DNA of 64,000 bases, from assembly GCA_040905685.1 (NCBI GenBank), contig JBBDRB010000074.1:1-64000 (forward strand). The letters run 5' to 3'. Positions 1 to 8,275 of the stretch are shown here, piece by piece. Within the stretch, counting starts at the first letter, position 1; the number at the start of each line of letters is the position of its first letter. A program made the position numbers and the translations under genes. The notes beneath the pieces are model-generated. The model did no database searches. It worked only from the letters and a program-made list of their open reading frames with translations, and was not told where the DNA came from. Origin of the DNA: JBBDMU01 sp040905685. Its GTDB lineage: Bacteria > Bacteroidota > Rhodothermia > Balneolales > Natronogracilivirgulaceae.

Positions 1-1
1 T

Positions 2-70
2 GACGATGCCCTGAAAAACGCTCCGGATGCCGACACTGATTATTTCAGGGTTCCGAGGGTTATTGAATAA
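2..70 (+). CDS. C-terminal end of an upstream gene (partial)
   Basis: These are the last 22 codons of a gene that starts before the window. The frame from base 2 is open to the TAA at 68-70 and ends in RVPRVIE. The stop overlaps the ATG of the next gene (TAATG), as in a tightly coupled operon. Too little is left to name a family. Confidence 0.6.
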   Translation, partial: DDALKNAPDADTDYFRVPRVIE

Positions 71-2577
71 TGGCTAAACGAACATCGCGAAAAAGACGCT
101 CCAAAGACGTTCCGGATAAGCAGGCTCCTCCTGACCGGTGGACAGGTCTTTCCCTGAGGACGCGCCATAGCCTGTGTCTCCTCTTCCTTTTTGCGCTGCC
201 GGTCATTATGTTTACCGATACCATCATGGGCGATCAGAGGTTTATGGGCCATGATACCATGCAGTTCCGGGCCTCTGCAGAATCCATAATTGAGCACCGG
301 GAGACCTATGGTGAAGATGCGCTGTGGTCAACGCATATGTTCTCCGGCATGCCGGCCTATATGATTTATTATGCCAAGGCCGTGCCGCATCTTGACTCGC
401 TTATCTTTTTCAGCTTCACCGACATCCTGCCGGCTATGCCCTATTGGGTTATGCTCTCGGGTACCTACTTCTTCCTCATCCTCATGGGATTCAGGCCGCT
501 TGCCGCCTGTACGGGAGCGGCTTTATTCGGCCTCACCGCCTATTTTCCCATCATTATCGGCGCCGGACATAATTCAAAATTCTACGCCCTCAGCCTTGTC
601 CCCTGGCTGGCGGCCGGGTACTGGCTGATTACGCGGAAGAATGTATGGATTATCGGTCTGTTTGCCTTTGCCCTGGCTTTAAATCTTGAATTCCGGGCCA
701 ATCATCCCCAGATCACCTATTACTTCGCCTTCCTGTTCATGATCTGGTGGCTTTACGATACCTGGCATGCCTATCAGGGGGGACATATTCCGGATTGGGC
801 AAAACGTTCAGGCGTACTCGCCGCAGCCGTATTAATAGCCATAGCCTGTAACGTGCAACCCTACTGGAATTTTTTGGAATATGCCCCCCACAGTATACGC
901 GGCGGTTCAGAAATCTCTGAAGAGACGGGGCTGAACCAGGATTACGCCATGGCATGGTCCCAGGGCCGGGGGGAGCTGCTGACGCTTATCATACCCAATC
1001 TTTACGGCGGCTCATCGGCTGAGGGTACCTACTGGGGACCTAAGACCATGACCGGTGGCCCGCATTATTTCGGTGCGGCGGGATTTCTGCTGTTTCTTCT
1101 GGGTTTGTGGAAATCGCCCCGTCGTATTCGTTTCCTGTTCCTGGGCACCGGAACGCTGGCTATCCTGTTTGCGCTTGGAGAACATTTTTGGCTGCTGAAT
1201 AATCTCATGTTTGATTATTTCCCGTATTTCGACCGCTTCAGGGCCCCCGAAACCTGGCTTGTGGTCACCATCTTTTCCTTTTCCCTGATTGGGGCCATGG
1301 GCGTCGAAAGCCTGCTTTCCTATGCCTCGGCCGGAGCCTCAACCCTGAAGGGCCTGTATAAACCACTGGGTATGGCAGCCGGCATAGGCCTGATCTTCCT
1401 GGTCGGTGGCAATGCTTTGCTTGGTTACGAAAAAGAGAACGAGTCCCGGCAGCTGGCCGCCCGGATCGCGGCCCAGCAAAACGTATCGCCATCCAGCCGG
1501 GAGGTGCAGCAAACGGTGAACCGATATATCGAGCAGCAGTTAAAACCCGGGCGAAAGGATAAAGCCCGCTCCGATATGATGCGCTACCTGACCTTTGTAC
1601 TCCTGGGCGGAGGATTGGCCGTGCTTGCCCGGCAAAAGAAAATACCGGCCGGCTATGCCGGTCTCGGCCTGTTCGTTCTGGTGTCTGTGGATCTGATAAC
1701 CGTGGGCAGCCGCTATATAGACGACGGTGCAAAAATGCCCAAGACCCTGGAACGCGAAGAGATGATCGAACAGCAGCGGCGTCCGCTGGATACCTTTATT
1801 GAGGAAGGCGTGCAAACCGGCCAGGGCTATGAATACCGGACGTTCCCCCTTAGCGATAATCCTTTTTCCAATGCCATACCCGCTTATTTCTATCCGTCCG
1901 TGGGGGGCTACACCGGTGTAAAAATGGCTATTTACCAGGATCTGATCGATTATGCAATCTATGAAGGGCCCCGGGGCATCAACCTGCCGGTACTGAATAT
2001 GCTGAATGTGAAATACCTCAGCGCCGCTCAGCCATATGACATTGACGGGTATGAAGTGGTCTATCAGGGAGATGACGGATACGTGCTTGAAAACCAGGAT
2101 GTGCTGCCAAAAGCATTTTTTGTTGATTCCCTGTCCTATGCCACATCGGCCCGGGAAGCCATGGATGCCCTTAATGAAGGGGCTTTCGATCCCTCCTCCC
2201 GGGCCATCGTGGAAACAGACCGTCGTTTTGAGACCGGCGTGGATGCCGGCGCACAGGTACAGCTTACGCACTATGACGCCAGACGCATAGCCATGGACGT
2301 GAGCCGGAGCAATGACGGCTTCCTGGTTTTGGGGGAAATTTACTACCCCGAGGGCTGGCGCGCCTGGCTTGATGATGAGGAAGTGGATATCATCAAGACA
2401 AATTATGTGCTGAGGGGCATACCCGTGCCGGCCGGGGAACATGAACTGTATCTGGAGTTCACTCCGCGTTCGCACTTTACCGGAAGCAAAATATCATGGA
2501 TTGCCAATATTTTGCTGATCGCCATCGGGTTCACCGGCTTTGGGCTGTATTTCTATTCCGGATACAGCAAGCCATGA
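70..2577 (+). CDS. YfhO-like polytopic membrane protein
   Basis: This 835-residue protein has a basic, cytoplasmic-looking N-terminus, a first membrane segment at about residues 33-50, the conserved GHD just after it (60-62), and roughly a dozen hydrophobic segments up to about residue 560. A large soluble, probably periplasmic, domain follows, and a last membrane helix lies at about 807-829. This is the layout of the YfhO family, large membrane proteins related to GT-C enzymes. YfhO in Firmicutes is linked to glycosylation of lipoteichoic acid; the role in Gram-negatives is not settled. It is the second of five plus-strand genes: its ATG overlaps the upstream stop and its TGA overlaps the ATG of the next glycosyltransferase. 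I infer transfer of a sugar from a lipid-linked donor on the outer face of the inner membrane. The family call is firm and the substrate unknown. Confidence 0.88.
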   Translation: MAKRTSRKRRSKDVPDKQAPPDRWTGLSLRTRHSLCLLFLFALPVIMFTDTIMGDQRFMGHDTMQFRASAESIIEHRETYGEDALWSTHMFSGMPAYMIYYAKAVPHLDSLIFFSFTDILPAMPYWVMLSGTYFFLILMGFRPLAACTGAALFGLTAYFPIIIGAGHNSKFYALSLVPWLAAGYWLITRKNVWIIGLFAFALALNLEFRANHPQITYYFAFLFMIWWLYDTWHAYQGGHIPDWAKRSGVLAAAVLIAIACNVQPYWNFLEYAPHSIRGGSEISEETGLNQDYAMAWSQGRGELLTLIIPNLYGGSSAEGTYWGPKTMTGGPHYFGAAGFLLFLLGLWKSPRRIRFLFLGTGTLAILFALGEHFWLLNNLMFDYFPYFDRFRAPETWLVVTIFSFSLIGAMGVESLLSYASAGASTLKGLYKPLGMAAGIGLIFLVGGNALLGYEKENESRQLAARIAAQQNVSPSSREVQQTVNRYIEQQLKPGRKDKARSDMMRYLTFVLLGGGLAVLARQKKIPAGYAGLGLFVLVSVDLITVGSRYIDDGAKMPKTLEREEMIEQQRRPLDTFIEEGVQTGQGYEYRTFPLSDNPFSNAIPAYFYPSVGGYTGVKMAIYQDLIDYAIYEGPRGINLPVLNMLNVKYLSAAQPYDIDGYEVVYQGDDGYVLENQDVLPKAFFVDSLSYATSAREAMDALNEGAFDPSSRAIVETDRRFETGVDAGAQVQLTHYDARRIAMDVSRSNDGFLVLGEIYYPEGWRAWLDDEEVDIIKTNYVLRGIPVPAGEHELYLEFTPRSHFTGSKISWIANILLIAIGFTGFGLYFYSGYSKP

Positions 2578-3881
2578 AGCGGAAAAAAGCCCTGATCCTC
2601 ACCTATTACTGGCCGCCGTCAGGCGGACCCGGCGTGCAGCGCTGGCTTAAGTTTTCGAAGTACCTTCGTGACTTTGGGTGGGAGCCGGTTGTTTATACGG
2701 CTGAGAATCCGGAAGCGCCTGCCGTTGACCGTAGCCTGGAGAAGGATATCCCTGAAAACCTGACGGTCATCAGGCGGAAGATCCGGGAACCGTATTCCCT
2801 GTATAAACTTCTTACCCGCCAGGAAAAGGGAATGAAGGTTAGTACAGCCTTGCTGAACGAGACCCGCAAGCCCGGCAAGACCGAACTGTTTGCCCGGTGG
2901 GTACGCGGCAATTTTTTTATTCCGGATGCGCGGAAATTCTGGATCAGGCCCTCCGTCAGGTATCTGGCAAAATGGATCGCTGAGAATCCTGTGGATGTAG
3001 TCATCTCCACGGGTCCCCCCCATTCCATGCATATGATCGGGCGGGGGCTCCAAAAGCGGACCGGCCTGCCCTGGATTGCCGATTTCCGTGATCCCTGGAC
3101 CACAGCCTATTACTATCATGCTTTTCTGGTCAGCAGGCGAGCCGAAAAGAAACACCGCCAAATGGAGGCCGAAGTCGTGACCGGCGCTGACAGGGTGATA
3201 GCGGTGAGCACGACATGGAAACAAGAGTTCGAGCACCGGTATGCCCGGCCGGTCGACCTGTTGACCAATGGGTTTGATGAAGAGGATTTCGCGGTGAGCA
3301 CGCCGGCTCCCGATCCCTATTTCTCCCTGTCCCAGATCGGGACCATGATGCCTGACCGCAATCTTCCGGCCCTGTGGCAAGCCCTGTCGGGTCTGATCAA
3401 CAGCGATGCGGATTTTGCCATGGATTTCCGCCTGATGCTGATCGGTACAGTAGATGCCTCTGTAAAAGAAGCCCTCGAAGCGTACGGATTGACTGATCAT
3501 GTTATTCATACCGGTTATTTGCCCCACAATGAGGTTATTACCAGGCTTAAATCCTCTCATGTGCTGCTTGATGTGTTGAAACAGACCCCGAACACCAAAG
3601 GCATTTTATCTGGCAAGATCTTTGAATACCTTGCAGCCAAACGTCCTGTTCTACTGATCGGGTCGACCGGTTCGGATGCTGCGGAACTGATCCGTGAAAC
3701 CGGGGCCGGATATTCGGTAAATTTTGACGATGCGGAAGGAATACAAAAGATAATCAGCCGGCTGTACGCCAGCTATAAAAACAACACGCTGAAATGTGAG
3801 AGCAGGTCCGTCAATGAGTATTCCAGAAAAAATATCACCCAAAAACTAAGCCGTATGTTGGATGAGGTCCTGAACCCATGA
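2574..3881 (+). CDS. GT-B glycosyltransferase, GT4-like
   Basis: A cytoplasmic glycosyltransferase of 435 residues. The N-terminal Rossmann half opens with YYWPPSGG (11-18), followed by STGPPHS (about 145) and ADFRDPW (about 169), a combination common in GT4-like enzymes of surface-polysaccharide clusters. The C-terminal half carries SGKIFEYLAAKRPVL, the usual nucleotide-sugar binding loop with its Glu. A start 78 bases upstream (2496) is open, but it would add 26 atypical residues and lie inside yfhO. The ATG at 2574 overlaps the yfhO stop (ATGA) and starts directly on the first beta strand, so I chose it. The 3' end overlaps the methyltransferase gene by 4 bases. Donor and acceptor cannot be read from the sequence. 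Confidence 0.9.
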   Translation: MKRKKALILTYYWPPSGGPGVQRWLKFSKYLRDFGWEPVVYTAENPEAPAVDRSLEKDIPENLTVIRRKIREPYSLYKLLTRQEKGMKVSTALLNETRKPGKTELFARWVRGNFFIPDARKFWIRPSVRYLAKWIAENPVDVVISTGPPHSMHMIGRGLQKRTGLPWIADFRDPWTTAYYYHAFLVSRRAEKKHRQMEAEVVTGADRVIAVSTTWKQEFEHRYARPVDLLTNGFDEEDFAVSTPAPDPYFSLSQIGTMMPDRNLPALWQALSGLINSDADFAMDFRLMLIGTVDASVKEALEAYGLTDHVIHTGYLPHNEVITRLKSSHVLLDVLKQTPNTKGILSGKIFEYLAAKRPVLLIGSTGSDAAELIRETGAGYSVNFDDAEGIQKIISRLYASYKNNTLKCESRSVNEYSRKNITQKLSRMLDEVLNP

Positions 3882-4402
3882 CATTTCGACAAAACAGCTC
3901 GACCGACCTTCGTTATAAAAGGACGCTGAAATTTCTCAAATCAAGCCTGCCGCAGTCCTCAGCCCTACTGGATCTGGGTCCGCCAAACCCATTTTCCCGC
4001 ATTATGACCGAAGAAGGGTACCGGGTCCAAAATACGGCAATCGATCTGGATGAGTCCCCCGAAGCATTGCAGGAAGCAGGCTGTGATGCCGTAACGGCCT
4101 TTGAGATACTGGAGCACTTACTTAACCCCCTGGGTGTGCTGCAGCATTTGAATGCCCCGAAACTCTTTGCTACCGTGCCCCTGGACCTGTGGTTTTCATC
4201 CGCTTACTATAACCGCGATGATCTGCGTGACCGGCACTTTCATGAATTTGAGGACTGGCAGTTTGACTGGCTGCTGGATAAGGGAGGCTGGAAGATCATA
4301 CGTAGGGAAAAATGGAACAATCCCTCTTATAAAATAGGTGTTCGTCCGTTGCTGCGGTGGATTACCCCCCGTTATTATGCCGTCGAAGCCATAAGGAAAT
4401 AA
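3878..4402 (+). CDS. Class I SAM-dependent methyltransferase
   Basis: A short protein of 174 residues with a Methyltransf_11-type core. The SAM-binding motif I is the degenerate LLDLGPP (30-36). The acidic residue after strand 2 lies in AIDLDES, and AFEILEHLLNP (74-84) is the typical motif after strand 4 of sugar and polyprenyl-glycan methyltransferases. It is shorter than a full methyltransferase domain of about 200-250 residues but has no internal break. It begins in an ATGA overlap with the preceding glycosyltransferase, so the two are probably translated together. A role in methylating a glycan or lipid-linked sugar is inferred from the neighbours. Confidence 0.82.
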   Translation: MTFRQNSSTDLRYKRTLKFLKSSLPQSSALLDLGPPNPFSRIMTEEGYRVQNTAIDLDESPEALQEAGCDAVTAFEILEHLLNPLGVLQHLNAPKLFATVPLDLWFSSAYYNRDDLRDRHFHEFEDWQFDWLLDKGGWKIIRREKWNNPSYKIGVRPLLRWITPRYYAVEAIRK

Positions 4403-4410
4403 ATTCCCCC

Positions 4411-5502
4411 ATGAAGATTCTATGCGTGGCCGGTGCGAGGCCCAATTTCATGAAGATCGCACCTATTCTTAAGGCCCTTGACCACTATCCGGAACAGGTT
4501 GAGACGATCTTGCTGCACACCGGTCAGCATTATGACTTCAGGATGTCTCAGGTATTCTTAGATCAGCTTGAAATACGGAAACCCGACGTTTTTTTAAATG
4601 CGGGTTCAGGCTCCCATGCCCGGCAAACCTCACAGATCATGGTTGAGTTTGAGACCGTAGTCCAAAACCTGCAGCCGGACCTGGTCCTGGTTGTGGGAGA
4701 TGTCAATTCAACGGCAGCCTGTGCCCTGGTCACAAAAAAGACCGGCATTCGGCTGGCGCACGTTGAGGCCGGGCTCCGTTCTTTCGACCGTACGATGCCC
4801 GAGGAGATCAACCGGCTTGTTACCGACGCCATAACGGATATTTTCTATACCACCAGCGAGGAAGCCGGCAGGCAGCTGCTGAAGGAAGGCCACCATGCAG
4901 AAGACATTATTATGGCCGGGAACTGCATGATCGATACGTTGCGTAAACTCGAAAAAAAGGCTGATCAATCTTCCATTCTTACCACCCTGGATCTCAAAGC
5001 CGGTGAATATGCCCTGCTGACCCTGCACCGTCCGTCCAACGTGGATGACCGGCTTATCCTTGGGGGCATTGCCGATGCCCTGGCCCATATTGCATCTCAC
5101 CTGCCGGTGGTCTGCCCGCTTCATCCGCGGACCAAAAAGAAACTCGGGGAATTCGGCCTGCTGGACCGGCTCGACCGGCTGGAAAATTTTGTTCAGATTG
5201 AGCCGGAAGGCTATCTCGGATTTGTCAAGCTGATGAAAAACGCAAGGTTCGTCATTACCGACTCGGGCGGACTGCAGGAAGAAACCACGGTGCTGGGCAT
5301 ACCCTGCCTTACCCTGAGGAACAACACCGAGCGGCCCGAGACCATCACCCAGGGGACGAACATACTGGCCGGGATCCAGAAAGACGACATCATACGCGAA
5401 GCCGGTAATATTTTGCGCGGGAAGATAAAAAAAGGACGGATCCCGAAGTACTGGGACGGCAGGGCGGCCGAACGGATAGCCGAACACCTGATTTCCCTAT
5501 AG
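4411..5502 (+). CDS. wecB: UDP-N-acetylglucosamine 2-epimerase, non-hydrolysing
   Basis: This enzyme interconverts UDP-GlcNAc and UDP-ManNAc in the cytoplasm, supplying ManNAc-type precursors for surface glycans. The 363-residue length is normal. The family motifs are all present: GARPNFMK (8-15), HTGQHYD (36-42), GDVNST (96-101), HVEAGLRS (117-124), MPEE followed by NR (129-134), and near the C-terminus DSGGLQEE and RNNTERPET. The frame is open back to 4357, but the ATG at 4411 starts directly on the first beta strand and lies just after the methyltransferase stop. It ends convergently with the minus-strand glycosyltransferase, and both stop codons lie in the palindrome CTATAG at 5497-5502. 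No WecC-type dehydrogenase is adjacent, although a nucleotide-sugar dehydrogenase lies at 22.5 kb. Confidence 0.95.
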   Translation: MKILCVAGARPNFMKIAPILKALDHYPEQVETILLHTGQHYDFRMSQVFLDQLEIRKPDVFLNAGSGSHARQTSQIMVEFETVVQNLQPDLVLVVGDVNSTAACALVTKKTGIRLAHVEAGLRSFDRTMPEEINRLVTDAITDIFYTTSEEAGRQLLKEGHHAEDIIMAGNCMIDTLRKLEKKADQSSILTTLDLKAGEYALLTLHRPSNVDDRLILGGIADALAHIASHLPVVCPLHPRTKKKLGEFGLLDRLDRLENFVQIEPEGYLGFVKLMKNARFVITDSGGLQEETTVLGIPCLTLRNNTERPETITQGTNILAGIQKDDIIREAGNILRGKIKKGRIPKYWDGRAAERIAEHLISL

Positions 5503-6684
5503 GAGCTGCCGGTACATGCCTATCAGGTTTTTCGAGGTAGCCTCCCAGTTATACGAGGTGTGCACGGCCTGAGCGCCCTTTATTCCCTTTTGCCGGTAGG
5601 TGTCGGGAGATCCGGCCATTTCAAGCACGGCCGCGGCAAAAGCATCGCTGTCTCCGGCCGGATAGATCAGTCCGGCATCTTCCTGCTCTATGATGCGTTT
5701 GAGCGGTTCGCAGTTGCTGGCCAGCACCGGCTTTTCCATGTACATATAATGAAACAGCTTATGAGGGATGGTCGCATCGGTATGTTCCGTCTTGAGATGG
5801 GGTATCAGGCAAATATCGGCAGCTGCGATATACCCTTTAAGGCGTTCCTGAGGCTGCCATCCTTCAAACGATACATGAGCGGATAAGTCCATGTCCCTTA
5901 CCCTGGCTTCCAGTTCCGGCCTGATGCGTCCGTCTCCAATCAGAAGAAGTTTGGTTTCCGGCTTCGCTTTGATGATTCGCGGCAAGCCCTCCAGTACGCT
6001 TGCCAGGCCCCTGTGGACATCGAAAACACCGGTATACACCAGCACGTAATGCTTTTTATAGCGCTCGGGTATGACCGGATCGACCGGGTAGCTTTCAAAT
6101 GCCGGTAAATTGATGGTGTTGGGCACCACGGTAAGGTTGCCGGCGGGAACACCCAGCTTCCTGTTGCGTTCTGCCGCTTCCTCGATGACAACAATCACCC
6201 GGTCGGCCTGATTGACCCACTTTTTTTCCAGGCGCTCCCATCGCGGTATGGATATGAGGTATCTGGCGGGAAACCGGCTGCTCCAGGCGTAATGCTTTAG
6301 CGCATGGACGTAATTTTCGTGCAGGTCGGCCACAACCGGTATATTCAGTTTTTCCTTAGCCCACAGTCCGCCTTCCACCATGTAGAGGTCATGCATGTGA
6401 AGCACATCGAAGCGAACCTGCTTATACAGAGAGAGGATCTTATTTCTCAGATACCACGAATACAGGGGAACGGTCCCGGCAAGGCCCCGCATCTTATCGC
6501 GGACTGTCCTGGATATGCCGGCCCTGTATATGGTAATCCCCCGGTAGGTTTCCACAGGCGGCCTTGTATCGGGGGCAATCGTCAGCACCGATACGCTGAA
6601 ACCGGCTTCTATAAGTGAAAGAGCCTCATTTTCCACCCTCGTATCGGTGGGAAAATTCAGGTCGAGAACCATTAAGATATGCAT
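5497..6684 (-). CDS. GT4 family glycosyltransferase
   Basis: A GT-B glycosyltransferase of 395 residues and the last gene of the minus-strand polysaccharide locus. The N-terminal half starts MHILMVLDLNFPTDTRV, with DVLHMHDLYM and ADLHENY further on, both typical of GT4 acceptor-side loops. The C-terminal half has YTGVFDVHRG, LLIGDG and PHKLFHYMYMEKPVLAS, the donor-binding loop with its Glu. It lies 9 bases downstream of the flippase gene, so it is probably co-transcribed with it. Its substrate is not predictable. The last codons overlap wecB, which reads the other way. Confidence 0.9.
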   Translation of the reverse strand: MHILMVLDLNFPTDTRVENEALSLIEAGFSVSVLTIAPDTRPPVETYRGITIYRAGISRTVRDKMRGLAGTVPLYSWYLRNKILSLYKQVRFDVLHMHDLYMVEGGLWAKEKLNIPVVADLHENYVHALKHYAWSSRFPARYLISIPRWERLEKKWVNQADRVIVVIEEAAERNRKLGVPAGNLTVVPNTINLPAFESYPVDPVIPERYKKHYVLVYTGVFDVHRGLASVLEGLPRIIKAKPETKLLLIGDGRIRPELEARVRDMDLSAHVSFEGWQPQERLKGYIAAADICLIPHLKTEHTDATIPHKLFHYMYMEKPVLASNCEPLKRIIEQEDAGLIYPAGDSDAFAAAVLEMAGSPDTYRQKGIKGAQAVHTSYNWEATSKNLIGMYRQLL

Positions 6685-6693
6685 AGTGCCTGC

Positions 6694-8151
6694 TCATTTT
6701 TTGAATGTATGGATGGCATTCCGGATTTCAGTCCATGGATATAATTTCAGCATAACCATTAATGCCGGAAAGCAAATCAGCAAAGCTGCCCGCCAGGCCA
6801 ACCGGTAAACCGGTTCCCAGGCTACGGAAGGCAGCGAAAGTAAATATAGACCCAACAGGATGCCCGTTACCGAAGCGGCCGCATTCCACGGATAGGGAAT
6901 ATAAAGGATCCTGCCGGCCTTGCGGACGGTCAGGAACAGCAAAAACCCATAGGAAAAGGTCGTGGACAGGGCAGCGGCCATGGCCCCGTAATAAGGGATC
7001 AGCAGGATATTCAGCAGCAGGTTCATTCCACACGCCACGGCCATATTCCCTGCAATTACGCGGGTTTTCATCTCCGAATACAGCACATTCATGGCAATGT
7101 AATACAAACCATACCCCATATAACCCAGGGCAATGGGAAATACCAGCCCTTCGACGGCCAGATATTCCCTGTTGGGGGAGATCCAGGAGGTAATGTCATA
7201 GGCAAACAGCGACAATCCTAAAACAGCCCAGCCTGTCCATATGATATAATGGCGGAATACCCTCCGGAAAAAGGTCCCGGGATGATCCTGCTCGTTTAAG
7301 GCCTTCAGCCCGATAACCCCAAAAGCCATTTGAAAACTCTGAACAAACAGCATATTGATGACGCTGCTCAGTTTTCCTGCCCACCCGTAAACGGCAACCA
7401 CTTCGGCCCCGGTGAACCATTTTAAAACATACCGGTCTCCTGCATTCAGCAGTTGAGAGGCCAGTCCGGCCAGGATCAGGGGTACTCCGAACACGGTAAG
7501 GTTTTTCAGCAGCTGTGGATTGACCGACCATCTGACCTGGAAAAGCATGCCGGTTATAACCAGCCCCGAACTCACTGCTGCCGACAGGATATAGGCATAC
7601 ATGATGCCGGTTAAACCCAGTCCGGCCACCACCAGAAAGTAATAGACGCCCAGGATCAGTGAAACCATTTCCATTGATATAGCCAGCACATACAGCCCGG
7701 CCCTTTCCTTGATGCGAATGAAGGCCAGGGGTACTCCGGCCAGTATTTTAAGGCCGATATACAAGCCGGCAAGATGAATGATGCCGGCGCCGCCGGGAGT
7801 GTCGAAGATAAAGCGGGCCGCCGGAGTGGCGGCCAGCCCAAGCGCTGCAGCCATTGCGGCGGCCAGCCCAAGCGAAAAAAGCAGGGCCGTGGCCGGCAAC
7901 TTGTCATGATCAGGCCGGTAGGAGGAGTCCGTCATAAACTTCACAAGTCCGGCTCCAAGACCCGCACCGCCTACCAGGATCAGCACCTGGGCCGTGATCT
8001 CAATGAGTATAAGCTGCCCGTAAGCGGCCTGGGCAAGGTAGGACGGGTTAAGATAAAACGGAGCCAGTATCAACCCGCTTAATTTTATTACTGTATTGCC
8101 CAGGGCATACAACCCGCCCTGCTTTATCAAGCGTGATAGGGATCCATCCAT
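6694..8151 (-). CDS. Wzx-like polysaccharide flippase
   Basis: An almost wholly hydrophobic protein of 485 residues with about 12-14 membrane segments, no signal peptide and no large loops. It begins with the short amphipathic lead (SLSRLIKQGGLYALGN) typical of the MATE-like polysaccharide-transport (PST) flippases. Such proteins move the undecaprenyl-diphosphate-linked repeat unit across the inner membrane before Wzy acts. It sits between an intergenic hairpin at 8.2 kb and the terminal glycosyltransferase. An ABC exporter at 50.6 kb could do the same job, so the locus has two flippase candidates. The family call is firm; the substrate is inferred from context. Confidence 0.88.
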   Translation of the reverse strand: MDGSLSRLIKQGGLYALGNTVIKLSGLILAPFYLNPSYLAQAAYGQLILIEITAQVLILVGGAGLGAGLVKFMTDSSYRPDHDKLPATALLFSLGLAAAMAAALGLAATPAARFIFDTPGGAGIIHLAGLYIGLKILAGVPLAFIRIKERAGLYVLAISMEMVSLILGVYYFLVVAGLGLTGIMYAYILSAAVSSGLVITGMLFQVRWSVNPQLLKNLTVFGVPLILAGLASQLLNAGDRYVLKWFTGAEVVAVYGWAGKLSSVINMLFVQSFQMAFGVIGLKALNEQDHPGTFFRRVFRHYIIWTGWAVLGLSLFAYDITSWISPNREYLAVEGLVFPIALGYMGYGLYYIAMNVLYSEMKTRVIAGNMAVACGMNLLLNILLIPYYGAMAAALSTTFSYGFLLFLTVRKAGRILYIPYPWNAAASVTGILLGLYLLSLPSVAWEPVYRLAWRAALLICFPALMVMLKLYPWTEIRNAIHTFKK

Positions 8152-8198
8152 AAACGATCAGTACTCCATCATCAAAACCCGGGGTATAATGCACATAG

Positions 8199-8230
8199 GC
8201 TGTTAACATACAGCAGTGTAAGTTAACAGC
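8199..8230. repeat. Long near-perfect inverted repeat (hairpin)
   Basis: The arms GCTGTTAAC (8199-8207) and GTTAACAGC (8222-8230) are perfect inverted copies. Inside them TACA and TGTA also pair, with one A/A mismatch between the two stems, giving a 9+4 bp hairpin closed by GCAG. It lies in the 124-base gap between an asparagine-synthetase-like gene and the flippase gene. There is no T-run on either side, so it is not a classic intrinsic terminator. It could be an operator, a Rho-linked or attenuating structure, or a processing or stabilising hairpin in the long transcript. Confidence 0.6.
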
Positions 8231-8275
8231 ATTCGCGCTTTATAACCAAAGCAAATAACAAGGCTGCATATGCTT

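Noticed and set aside
1540..2475. Long open frame of 311 codons on the minus strand inside the yfhO-like gene
   Set aside because: It is antisense to a clear membrane protein, has no recognisable motif and no start signal. Its length is explained by the codon pattern of the real gene.
2619..3560. Minus-strand open frame of 313 codons inside the first glycosyltransferase
   Set aside because: A mirror of a gene with strong GT motifs. The translated sequence is rich in Gly, Pro and His and shows no fold signal.
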